Source: Saccharum officinarum (taxonomy: Eukaryota; Streptophyta; Magnoliopsida; Poales; Poaceae). Taken from it: DNA of 64,000 nt. The position numbers and the translations under genes were made by a program. The notes beneath the pieces were generated by a model. It did no database searches. It saw nothing but the letters and a program-made list of their open reading frames with translations, and was not told the DNA's origin. The stretch covers positions 97,208,701-97,272,700 of the forward strand of contig CM036159.1 in assembly GCA_020631735.1 (NCBI GenBank), read 5' to 3'. Every line of letters begins with the position of its first letter. The stretch's first letter is position 1. Below are positions 12,601 to 23,200 of this stretch, piece after piece.

Positions 12601-12721
12601 GATGTTTCTGAATTCTAATACTAGTGGTGGTTGCCTTGTTAGGGCCAAGAGGAAGTACCACATTGCTGTTGCTGGAAGGGGTATGCAAATGGTCGAGTTC
12701 TCACCACCTGAAGATGATTGA
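6689..12721 (+). CDS. WDR6: WDR6-type WD40 protein (Trm734/Rtt10 family), 5'-truncated, two frameshifts
   Basis: In yeast and animals this family is the WD40 partner of the Trm7/FTSJ1 methyltransferase that 2'-O-methylates tRNA position 34; the same role in this plant is inferred. Nineteen exons with GT-AG borders are readable: 6689-6721 (begins in the gap), 6807-6900, 7006-7089, 7225-7445, 7548-7686, 7892-7974, 8089-8300, 8395-8751, 8831-9002, 9253-9444, 9530-9736, 9825-9917, 10452-10651, 10723-11244, 11360-11440, 11520-11602, 11673-12311, 12407-12557, 12643-12721. They encode about 1213 residues. WD-type stretches include AIGLSDNSITLWDL, FMSVSDDR/ARVWML, LFGHSARIWDCYVSDS, ITAGEDCTCCIWGMDGKLI and GRGIWRCLFDP (a family hallmark). 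Two one-base indels break the frame: an extra base near 7019-7020 (exon 3) and a missing base near 8147-8152 (exon 7); all other phases agree. The first ~120-150 residues lie in the gap. Either assembly errors or a young pseudogene would explain this. Confidence 0.9.
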
Positions 12722-13192
12722 CTAAAATGATTGCAACCGTATGGATGTTACATGGATGTTGCTTTTGCTCGGCTTGCGTGGATCATGTAGTTCTATATTG
12801 AGCTGGATTTTTTGTTTGTTTGTCAAGGATGGAACAAACGGAGGAACCAACGTGTTATTAGAAGCGTTTGGTGCGCAGGGGTAGGGAGTAGTTCCCCTTT
12901 CTTTCGTTGATGAATAATTTGGTGGCCTGACGATATGTAGACTGCTGAGATCACCGTCTTCTAACACGTCATCAGATATGCACATCGGTCATCCTGTGGC
13001 TGTTCTTTATGGGATTAATTCGTTTTTCTCATTTTTAACGACAGTCGTTCCTCTTTTCTTAGGCACAACTTGCACATGACTAACTCACTATTAGATACAG
13101 GATAGATTATCTCAGCGTGTATGAACTTCAAAACATTTTTCTTAACGACTTCTCTTATTGCATTATTAAGTCTACGCTATGGTTCTCTAGAA
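12722..13192. other. WDR6 3' flank and intergenic sequence
   Basis: The stop at 12719-12721 is followed by ~250 bp of ordinary 3'-UTR-like sequence (gtttgtttgtcaagg, gatgaataatttgg). No poly(A) signal can be assigned firmly. No other feature is seen before the gypsy fragment. Confidence 0.4.
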
Positions 13193-14165
13193 GGTGTAGA
13201 TTTTGGATCTATAGAGATGCGATGTGTGCAGAGAGCACAACTAATTCCTTTTAAGTCTTGGAGTGAGTAGCAAAAAACAGAATGATGTTTTTCTAGGATA
13301 GAAAACAAACGGGAAGCCTCATCTTAAGAAAGCTTATCACTAATGATTAGAAGAAACTCCCTATAATTTTTTAGAAAAGCATATTTAAGACCAAAAGGCA
13401 AGGATTTAAACTCAATGGGAGGTTGAAGTGGTTCATGTGTCTCATCTAAGGGTTCAGGTTCCTGAGTTTCTTTATCTTCTTCCTGGATGAAATGTTGGGC
13501 ATATTTTTTGGTTGGGTTCGGTTAAATCAGAAGGAGATGCAACCATTACCTCGTCCATTAGGCATTGGTCAGGGCTTAACTCTATCTCAGTATTTAAAGA
13601 ATTATTGATAGATACAACTAAGTTAAAGTTTTTCCTAAGATTTACATTTAAATTCCCATGTTGTCCTTCATGGATGAGTCCCTCTATTGGTTGCCCTATT
13701 AAAAGGTCGAACTCATCGATATCAAAAATATAAAAGCTAAGCTCTACCATGAGTTCTTTTACCTTAATAGGAAGGACATAGACTATCCCTAGTCTTGGAA
13801 GAATGTGTCCTGAGGGATTTTTCAAAAACTTAGTTGTTGGGGTTAACGGCATGTATTCAAATAAAGCATGAGCAAAATACATAAGATTAACACCCACAAC
13901 TAGATTGTAAAGAGCATTGAAGGAGGTTTCCTGAATTTGGCGACGAATAGAAATAGAAGGTGAGTCTAAACGAATTACATTAGAAGAAAGCTTGGATTCT
14001 TCCACTCGTTTATGATAGACGTTAGCTCCTTTACCGTCTCTTTAAGGAAAGCTTTTTTAGAGGAGTCAAAAGTTTCTTCGTAGGTTGACTACTCCTGGGG
14101 TTTCCTAGTGGTATGATATTTTGAGGTGTTTCCAAAGTCAGCAAAAATATCATCCTCGAAATCTA
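13193..14165 (-). pseudogene. Ty3/gypsy (Athila-like) protease-to-RT fragment
   Basis: Read on the minus strand, 14165 to 13472 encodes a retropepsin-like stretch with MYFAHALFEYM, GIVYVLPIKV and FDLLIGQPIEGL (the flap/second half of the protease). Further on, IEFKSLPFGLKYAFL and YSLQDLKGIS lead into the start of reverse transcriptase, as in Athila-type grass elements. In-frame stops (one just after LIISDKLS) and truncation at both ends show it is dead. No LTR was found beside it. It lies tail-to-tail with WDR6. Confidence 0.75.
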
Positions 14166-14957
14166 ATTGAAATCCGAATTTGGAATTTCTTCCTCCTCCG
14201 TTGGTTCGGGACATGGAATTTCTTCCTCGCCACCGGATCTGGTGGATCCACTGTAGGGAAGTGCGCCGGCCCTAGATCCACCGCCTAGGGGCGGCCCCGC
14301 CATGGATCCGGCCGCCCTCCACCAGATCTGGCCAGGGGGAGGAGTGGACCGATCCACCGTCGGAGAGGTGGATATGGTCAGATCTGCCACCGGGGAAGAG
14401 GATAGGGTCGAATTTGCCACCGAGAAAGAGGAAGGGACCGGATCTCATCGGACTTCACTGGATCTTGCCGCCTGCTCCTTGCGCCACCATGACCCCGTGC
14501 CACATGCTACCGTGCCTCCATGGCCCCGCACCACCGCCACCAAGCCACCACAACCCTACGCCGCCGAACGCCGCCCGCCACCATGGAGAGAGAGGGACAC
14601 GGTGGAGAGAGAGGAGGAACACCGCCGCCGCTAGTGGTGGAGGCCTTGCGCCGTTGCTGCTTACTGCTGAGGGTGAAGGAGACATAGAGGAGGGCGAGTG
14701 AGGGAGAGAGAGAGAGAAGAGGTGAGTGAGGAGACCGATGGGCGTCAGGTGAATACGCGTCGGTGCGACGTTGGGTGTGGAGGCGGTGTTGGGTGCGGCT
14801 AGAGGCAGCGAGAGGGTAGAAGTTGGATTGGAGCAGTGAAAACCTAAGTGCTATATATATAGAAGCCCAATATCAGGCCTCGCTGGGCCTATTGGGCCTC
14901 GGCCTTTTTCGAAGGCGGGGCTCATAGTGTGCCCGCCTCCAAAAATAGATTTACGGA
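14166..14957. other. GC-rich segment leading into CACTA-like subterminal sequence
   Basis: 14166-14700 is GC-rich with low-complexity open frames (Pro/Arg/Ala-rich) on both strands. It resembles captured 5' gene sequence, but no domain is recognisable. 14700-14860 has a gagagaga tract and a promoter-like tatatatata near 14853. From about 14895 the sequence contains gaggcggg/cccgcctcc repeats of the same kind as in 16867-17089, so it is probably one half of a CACTA-like element split by the solo LTR. Confidence 0.45.
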
Positions 14958-14962
14958 GATGG

Positions 14963-16861
14963 TGTAAGGTCCAAATAGGCTAGAGGGGGGGGTGAATAGC
15001 CTAATTAAAACTTCTACAAGAATTACTTAACCACACGTTAGTACGAAAGATGGCGAAGCAAATGCACTAGCTCTAACTAATTAAGCAAGCCACCTACACA
15101 AGTCTATAACAAAGCTATTCACTAAACACAACAATAACTACAAGCTAGAAACAAGAAGTAATACAAGAGAAGAGCTTTGAGTGATTATACCGCCGTGTAG
15201 AGATGAGAAGTACCAATCAATCAATCAATCACACAAGAGAAGTCCTCGGAAAGAGAATGACACAAGAATTTATCCCGAGGTTCACTTGCTTCCCGGCAAG
15301 CTACTCCCCGTTGTGGTGATACACCCACTTGTCGGTTCACGAGCTAATCGACTATCAAGAGTCGAGCCCTCGGCGGGCGCCGCATAACCGCACACAAGAT
15401 GGGGATCCTCCAAGCCACGAGCTCTACTAGAGTATCCAATTTGCGAACTCCCTCGGGGAAGGATCAAGAACCCCTTACAACACTTGATGAGGGCTCCAAC
15501 AATCTCCAATTGCGAGCTCAATCACCTCCGCTGCTCCAAGCCGTCTACCGTGTCGGGAAACACGGAAGAGTAACAAGAAATCCGCAGTAACTCGAAGATT
15601 AAGTGCCTCTAGAATGCAACTCTCAAGCAATGCACTTGAATCTCACTCAATCTCACTCAAGATGTGCAACTAAGCAAAGAGGTGAGTGGAGGGGTTGTTC
15701 TCTAGCTCAAAGTATGTCTCTAGGTCTCAAAATGTGCAAGAGTTGCCCTCAAACTCTGGCCAACGTCTATTTATAACGAAGGGGTACGCAGCTAGCTGTT
15801 AGGAACTTAAACAACCGAAATTGCGCTGACCGGACGCGCTGGTCATACTGACCGGACGCGCCGGTCGCGCAACGGCTAATTTCCGAAGTACCAACCGGAC
15901 GCACTGGTCGCGCAAACCAGACGCGCTGGGTGCGACCGGACGCGCTGGTCCCGCAACTGACCGGACGCGCTGGTCAAGCCTGAGTAGCGCACAACGAAAC
16001 AGCGACCGGACGCGCTGTAGAACTGACCGAACGCCACAGTGCCAGCATCCGATTAGAGTCCAGTAAGCTCTCTGAACGACCGGACGTGTCCAGTCGACAG
16101 TGACCGGACGCGCTGCGCGTCCGATCATCACACTGAAACACGCGCAGACACTGAACGCTGACCAGACGCGTCCGGTCATACAGAGACCATGTTCGGTCCA
16201 GCGTCCGGTCTCCGTGACCTCCGTTCGCCTCCGTTTCTTTTCCGACTTCCGACGCAGTAGAAAATAGGCATTTCACTTCCCCAAAAAGCACCGAATCCCG
16301 CCTCGCAAGCTCGGTGGGAGGGAGAGAGGAACCCAAACCCCTCTCTACCACTTAAACTCCACCGCCTTCGCAAATGTGCTAACACCACCAAGTGTACACC
16401 ACCATGTGCATGTGTGTTAGCATTTCACAATCATTTCTCAAGGCATTATGTTAGCTCTTTTACTAGATCCTAATGCATATGCTCAAGACAATGATCTAGT
16501 GGCACTTGATTCCTGAGCTAACCATGATTGTCCCTCTTGATAGTCGGCTATGTATCCTAAACCCGGTCAATCACTTCTCTACTCATCTTAGACCGGAAAA
16601 AGGAAAACCCTATGGTTATACCTTTGCCTTGCGCTCTTAGTTCCTTCTCTTCCACTTGAACATCATGTCCATCATATTATGTGCATCTTCACCATGATCA
16701 TCATTTCATGTCCATGCACCATCTCTTTGTGATCTTGTGGCCATCACTCCTTGCCACATACACCTTCATCACATGTGTTGCTTATGCCTAACTCAAAACA
16801 CTTAACACATGGCATTAGCAACTTGGTGTCATTAATTACCAAAACCAAACTTGGGCTTTCA
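14963..16861 (+). mobile_element. Solo LTR (1899 bp) with perfect 5-bp target duplication
   Basis: The LTR starts TGTAAGGTCC and ends GGGCTTTCA. It is flanked by gatgg at 14958-14962 and gatgg at 16862-16866, so the borders are exact. No primer site, polypurine tract or internal sequence follows, which fits LTR-LTR recombination. A diverged relative with the same start (tgtaaggtcctag...gggtgaatagcc) begins at 62179, and a more degenerate one lies near 40288. Superfamily cannot be decided from the LTR alone; 5-bp duplication fits copia or gypsy. Open frames inside (e.g. 15799-16351) are artefacts of its GC-rich motif cluster. Confidence 0.9.
15825..16205 (+). repeat. Cluster of ~10 GACCGGACGCG(C)-type motifs inside the solo LTR
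   Basis: The core accggacgcgctggtc recurs about ten times at irregular spacing, some copies in near-palindromic form (ccggacgc...gcgtccggtc). The same motif appears four or more times at 63157-63377 in the related LTR. It may be a regulatory repeat or a structural element; function is not known to me. Confidence 0.8.
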
Positions 16862-16866
16862 GATGG

Positions 16867-17089
16867 GCACCTTAAGACGACCGCCTCCGAAAATAGACTA
16901 TTTTTAAGGCGGTTGTCTTATAATGCCCGCCTCCATAAATCGATTTTGCGAGGCAGTTTTTTGTAACCGCCTCGGTTAATAACAAGCGTCTACCTCGTTT
17001 AATCCAAGGCATTAACCGAGGCGGTTAAAAGTGTTGCTCACCTCCAAAAAAATTTCAAAACGCCTCGCAAAAGATTTTTTGTAGTAATG
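16867..17089 (+). mobile_element. CACTA-like element end with subterminal repeats
   Basis: Several copies of (a)ccgcctc / gaggcggt in both orientations precede the terminal sequence gattttttgtagtaatg (17073-17089). Its reverse complement CATTACTACAAAAAATC is one base off the usual plant CACTACTACAAAAAA terminus. Together with 14895-14957 this forms an element interrupted by the solo LTR. No transposase is visible, so it is non-autonomous or a remnant. Confidence 0.65.
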
Positions 17090-18517
17090 TGTGCACGTTT
17101 CTGCTAGTGTTAAAGGGAAGAAAGACCCTATATTAACATCATGGGGAGGCGGAGGATGTGGTGGAGGTGGAGGTCGTAGTGGGGGCAGAGTTTGGGGGGA
17201 GACAAGAAGGCGGGGCACATGAAAAAGCCCCTCCCACGGGCTTCCCAACTTCTCTGAAATTTGTGTTGAATGAGTAGAAGTGCTTCACAGAAAAGCTACT
17301 CCTAAACTATGTGTTTGGAACGACTTATGTTTTTTTCAATGAAAAATTGGCAGATAGGTCATTCCAAATAGGGTCATGGTAAGGTATTGTTATTCTCAAA
17401 TGTCCTATTTTGCTTTGCCCTAATGTGTGTAATGTAACATGGAAAGTAAAATTTATGTTGTAACTTTTTATGAAAATATGGTTAAACTAAAAGGGATGAC
17501 ATTTGACATTATCTACAAGAAAAGGAGATTGCAATACATTTGCGGATTGCTGGTATGCCATACAAAGTCATATATGTCTGATTGGTTACCTGCACTGATG
17601 TAGTTTTGCTTTGTGTTTGATTGCCTGCTGAGGCTCTTATGCAGGTTTGCACAATGCTCAAAGCAGCTAGGCTCTTATGCAAATGCTCAAAGCAACTCAA
17701 TGTAGCATTAGCTAATGCATCAGATTTTATTGCATTAATCAATGCAGATTGGCACAAGCCGATGGATACACCCAAAAATGAAGTGTTCTCACATCTATTA
17801 TACCTTTACTAAGAGGCCTCTATTAGAACATGATGGTGACTACTTGCAACAAAATATAAACAATCAAACATAATTGAACCAAAAAGGATTTGTCTATGTA
17901 GGGCAACCAAACACAAAAACATTGTATATGTTTATGATGGCTTAAATTATGCTGCATAAGGTCTAATAAAAGCTAAAACAAATGCAGACAATGAGACAAC
18001 AAGTCAGATCCATAGGTGTAGATGGGTCGGCTATGAAGTTATTCCACATCTAGTGGCCGACTGCAGAGCTTAATTATTCAACTACAAGGATGCATCAGTT
18101 GCAACTTGCAACAACATTTTATTTGTGCTTTGTGGCTAATAGTATATATAAGAATTACAAGACTCACCAAGTTACCTTTTATGTACTCATATCTGAATAA
18201 GTATAGTTGTAGTAAAGGATGACCGAAGAGATTTCTTGTACTGCGGAGAATGGTGCTAAAGGTTGACACTAGTCAGCATGTGAGGCTTTGTTATCTCCTT
18301 TCAGACCTTTCTCCTCCCTATCACCATCACATCGGTAAGCCAGCGCATCACCACCGACTCATGCATGGATCTTGTTTCTTTGTTGTGCATATCTCGAGGT
18401 AGAGGTTGGCCAATGAGGAGGGCTAGGGACTCAAACTAGGCGTAGTGACCGGCCGATATGGCAGAGGTAGCAGTAGAGATTAGTGAGGAGGGCCAGTGGC
18501 TACAACTGCTAGTGGTA
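17090..18517. other. Unassigned intergenic sequence
   Basis: No gene is supported. 17140-17210 is a purine-rich ggtggaggtggagg tract. 17620-17720 contains short direct repeats (gctcttatgca, atgctcaaagca). The rest looks like ordinary AT-rich intergenic DNA, possibly old transposon sequence. Confidence 0.35.
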
Positions 18518-20286
18518 TGTGGCAGAATCGCCCGGTTTAGCACGCTTTTAGGGGCGCTTGTCTTCCACTAGACACTAAGTGCCCTGAAAGTGAGCTAAAC
18601 CAGATTATTCCGTCGAGCACACCTGACGGGAGAACTCGAACACTCCACATTTTACACCCAGGATCCAATAATGAGTACAAACTTACGATACTTAGTCCAT
18701 TTCATACAACACAGAGTCTCCGAAATAGTTATTACAATACCAGTGGTTCAGAGTGCAACAAATTAACAGCGGAAATAAAATAACATCTAGCGGAATGCAA
18801 TGAGAATCCGTCTGTGCCCACCAGAAGAATCCTCCACACAAGACCTACCTGCTCAAGGTGCACCTGCAACAAGGGTAAACAAACCCTGAGTACTCGATTG
18901 TACTCCGCAAGACTTACCCGACTGAGAATTATATTTCCCGACTCTCAAGGAATATGTTAGGCTTTATGGCTGGTGGGTTTCTTGTTTGCGAAAAGCAGCA
19001 CTAAGCGTGTGTCCTTAATTCCGTAACTTTAAGAAGCCATATTTTACTTATTATCCCATATTCTATGTAAGCACCTAGGCTATAATCAAGCAAGGGTTGA
19101 GCAAATCAGAATCATTTCTCTACCTTTCCATTGCCAATTCTTACTACGATGCTAGAGCATAGTCAAGCCGTACTATCATGCAGAAATGGTGATTCATGAA
19201 TCAATGTGCCTAGCTGGGTACCCCGAAAAACACATGCCTCGCTTGTACCCCAGGCACAAGCAAGACCAACCCGTTCCCCTCCTGTCATGGGTTTCCAGGT
19301 CCCCATCCAAACTTGGACTCCTAGCTCCCGTACTTGAGGCCCGGCCTCAATACGGTGCTAAGACCTCCACCTATCCCTGCCTCTAATCAGTCGGTCCGGA
19401 AAGAGCCGGAGCCCATGACAAGAGAGTAACAAGTCTTTCTAGCCCCCATCCGCTAGTATATGCTCGGGATAAGAAGATCTGTGACTTGACCAGGGTCCTT
19501 GTAATGAACAGTCCTTAATTGACACAGACAGGGAAACAATGCAACCCAATTATGCCCTGTGGCCGCGGGACACAACTTGCTACACCCACCAATACCCATA
19601 CCATATCCCTGCCCAGTCGCCATTTCCTTTCCACCATTTTATCCAAAATGTAATAACCATATGAGTAACTCTCTACTGTGAGTAATGACAGGTTACTCAC
19701 TCTACCGATGATCCTAAGCAAAGCAACTATGCGATCCTGTACTAGTAAGACTCATGGGTATATATATATATGTGGGTATCATAAAAATTCCTGCCACGTA
19801 AGTGCACAACATTTAAATATATATAAGATTTGCAAAAATAAGGGTTATGCACCGGGGCTTGCCTTGGGCAGGCGCAAAGTCAGAGGTGTCAGTCGCGGGC
19901 GGCTCCTGTAACTCCTCCGGTACAAAGATTTCCTCCTCATACTCCTCGATGACTTCCTCGAAGTCCTGCTCCTCCGCGGCCACGTACTCAACCACCTCGT
20001 GATATACATGCATGCAATGATAATACCACACTTAAAAAGGTAACAACGGTAACTTTAATGACAACAACTACCAACTACTAGCTAACTCTAATGGCTAACA
20101 TGCTAAGCTACCCACTATTTCTACCAATCAAGAGGTGACTGATCTATCCAAACCCTAACAACTAACAAGCACATCAACTTTTGATTACCGATTTACTGCA
20201 AAGCACTACTAGGGGAACTTAGCTACCCTATCAATGAGCTATCCGGTGGCTATAAAAATTACAGCAGCATCTAACAACATCATGAA
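18518..20286 (-). mobile_element. Truncated LTR related to the Tekay-like LTRs (element C)
   Basis: The segment begins tgtggcagaatcg on the + strand (the 3' end of an LTR read on the minus strand). It shares ordered blocks with the next LTR: aaaccctgagtact...tgtactc...gacttacccg and gcaccggggcttgcctt. It is cut at 20286 by the insertion of element A. It is an older, diverged relative; no coding part is present. Confidence 0.6.
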
Positions 20287-23200
20287 TGTAACAGAACCGA
20301 CCAAATTATAAGAGCACAAGTACAAAAACAAGCACCGAAGCGCTCAAATTTTCGAACTTGAGCCCATATAATCCCGGTAGTCAATCGAAACCACGAAGGA
20401 TTTCAAACCAACTTGCTTACAACCAAGATCGCATCATTCAACATACAACATCATACGTTACATTTCACAAGTAGTTCCGAAATAAGTTTACACACACGGA
20501 GTCGCAAATATTACAAACCAAGTTTATAAAGTAGCGGAAGCGAACACACACCAGTTGTTTAACTACTGCCAGTCTTGATGATCAACAACCCACAAAAGCA
20601 TCAGGAAAGTACATAAAAGATGATCACGCCCAAGTGATCTAGTCTTCATCACCCGTAGGGTGGAGACAATTTTTGCAGAAGCCTTGGTAGAGCATATCAT
20701 CTGCAATAGGAGGGAATAAACCCTGAGTACTGGAATGTACTCAGCTAGACTTACCCGTCGAAAACCAGAAATAAGATGACACCAAGGATTATGCAAGGCT
20801 TTCACAAGAGGCTAGCTGACATCACATTTTTGCATAAAGGCATAAGTAATTGAGACTCTTATAACCTGTACTAGCAGTTATTTTTAGCATTTACCTGTCA
20901 TCTATCTTAGCACCTGTACTAAACATGCACTTGATTATAATCAAACAATTATCATCATTATATCCAGAGCAGGTATGAATTGTGGCAACATTGTATCATT
21001 CCCTTAACCACCAGTTTATTTAATGAGATCTACGTTGCCGCTGCTCAAGTCAAGTGCTCACTAACCGGGAGCGACGGCGATTCGAATCGAATTTCTATCC
21101 AGCTGGAGGGGTATTTCTAACACTCACCGTGCAGACCCCTGCCAGGGTCGCACAGGCCACCGTTTCATATGATTCAGGAATCGCGGGTCCGAATAATGTC
21201 GTGACCCCAAGGGCGACACTCTGCCAGGTGATAGGGACTCTAACCCCCCCTTGGTCTCATGCCAATGTCCCCAAGCACATCCTTTCTCTCCTCCAAGAAG
21301 CAACCTACCATTCGATTCCCGGCCTGAACCACATTACTCGGCTTCGCGGTCGGAATGACTTATCCGGCCAACTAAGTGTTAGACTGCGTTCAACATGACT
21401 CAAGGACGTACAGCGAATCGGTCCTTAAACGACTCAGACGGGCATAGCTCCACACCCAAGACGTGAAGTGTCTTGCGGCTGTACTATCGAACTCCCGCCC
21501 GGTCTCAATTTCATTTTTAAGCATGGTTCCATCCACGATAGCCATAAAGCCACTCGTGACTCCTTCCTACATCTCGCGGATGACCGGAAATCACCCGACT
21601 TCTACCGTACTAAGCAGGGCTAAGCATTGACACGTGCCTAAACCTAATATATGATTAAGTACGATATCTGGACAAGGACAGGTATAATGCAACAAGTGTT
21701 TTCATATAACTCCTACAACTTAATGCAGTAAACAATTAAAAGTACTCAAGATTAATTTATAAATCAGTAGGTTCAGCATGCACCGGGGCTTGCCTTTCAG
21801 AAAGGTCGAAGGCCGATGGTCAAGACACTCGGGTAGATCTTCGGCAGGAGCTTCGTCGCCGGTTGGTTCCTCTAGCTGCTCCGACTGGTCCTGGACTTCC
21901 TCCGGAATCACAGGCTCGAATTCGAGGAGAGTTACCCCCTCTGGTACACCTATTGCATGAATGCACAATAAATATCATGGATGCATAAAGGTGCAACATG
22001 CTCGGAATGAAATGCATTTCAGAAATAAAATATAATAATCAAATCAAGTTACTTTATCAGTACGTGCAAATCTCTTCTCCGGAGGAGAAGTACTTACCCA
22101 ATCTACCCAACCTAAGATATAGATGTTCTTCTTCGGTTAAGGCCCTAGCACCTAACAATACAAGAGTAATATTACTTAGGTTATCACAGTAAGACATTAT
22201 GGACAGCAGCTACTTGTTTCTAACATAACTGGAGATTCCCAACTCCAAAAGATATGGTCTAATACCATCTGGAAAGCTGCTGAAATGCACCACAAAATAT
22301 TTTCAGACCACAGCACTTAATTCCAAAGTTTACCTAGTCGAAATTCCAAAGTTCCAGAATCTGCTCTCTCTAAACAGAGAGCAGCCAATTCTGGACTGTT
22401 ACTTAAAACAGCAATAACTCCTAAACTACTAGCCCAATTGCCATCAAATTTTGACACAAGCTAGTTTAACCAGTTTACTACCACTTTGGTATTCACAAGT
22501 TTTCTAGCCAATACTTTTATTAAGGGTCAAACCTAGAAATGCTACCAGCTGTCCAGAAAACCTAGACTTGCAAAGATTAAATATTTATTGATGTGGTAAA
22601 CATCCCATAAGACCAAACTAATATTACCAAAAGTTCACATAGGTCACAAAACACCAGAAAGTAAGGTGTGCCACCTAGAATATTTATTTACACCCATTTC
22701 TTAATTTACTTAAGTAATTAAGTGGAATTTTAAACATATATGTAAACTGCTCCTAAAATTCTAAAAAAATTACAGGAGACTCTCTGACCCAAAAAGAGGC
22801 TACTGTAAAAAGATGAACTAAATTTATTCAAAGGAACTTCCTACACAAAATTCACAAGCCCAAAAGGCTGATTTTTTGTATAAATAACAAAGCATAGTAA
22901 AAAGTGTCAAACAATAGATTTCCTAATTTTCATAGACACTCTAGGGTACCAAGACATTCTCCAAAAATTTATATAAACATTGCACATGTAGAAAAATTAC
23001 TAAAATTCATTTAATTATTTCCTAGAATAAAAAGATAGCATTATAACTTGAAAAGTACTTAAGCACTACTATCCAAATTTTTACCAAAGCTAGAGCAAGT
23101 ATAAATTAGCCTACTCACCAAATTTCATAATTTTTAGAACACTGAAACTCAAGATATAATTTAAACAAGTTTGCATGTGATTTAAAACCCATTTCAAAGA

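Noticed and set aside
14302..14701. Pro/His/Arg-rich frames with good start context
   Set aside because: Low complexity, overlapping frames on both strands, inside a probable CACTA-like element; not supported as a gene.
15825..16205. CRISPR-like repeat array
   Set aside because: Spacing is irregular, the motifs are degenerate, and the sequence is plant LTR DNA.
15799..16351. Cys/Arg-rich frames on the minus strand
   Set aside because: Products of the repeated accggacgcg motif inside a solo LTR.
21054..21398. 114-residue open frame repeated at 30154-30498
   Set aside because: It lies in the shared part of two gypsy LTRs and recurs only because the LTRs are homologous; there is no domain, and it is not in a coding position.
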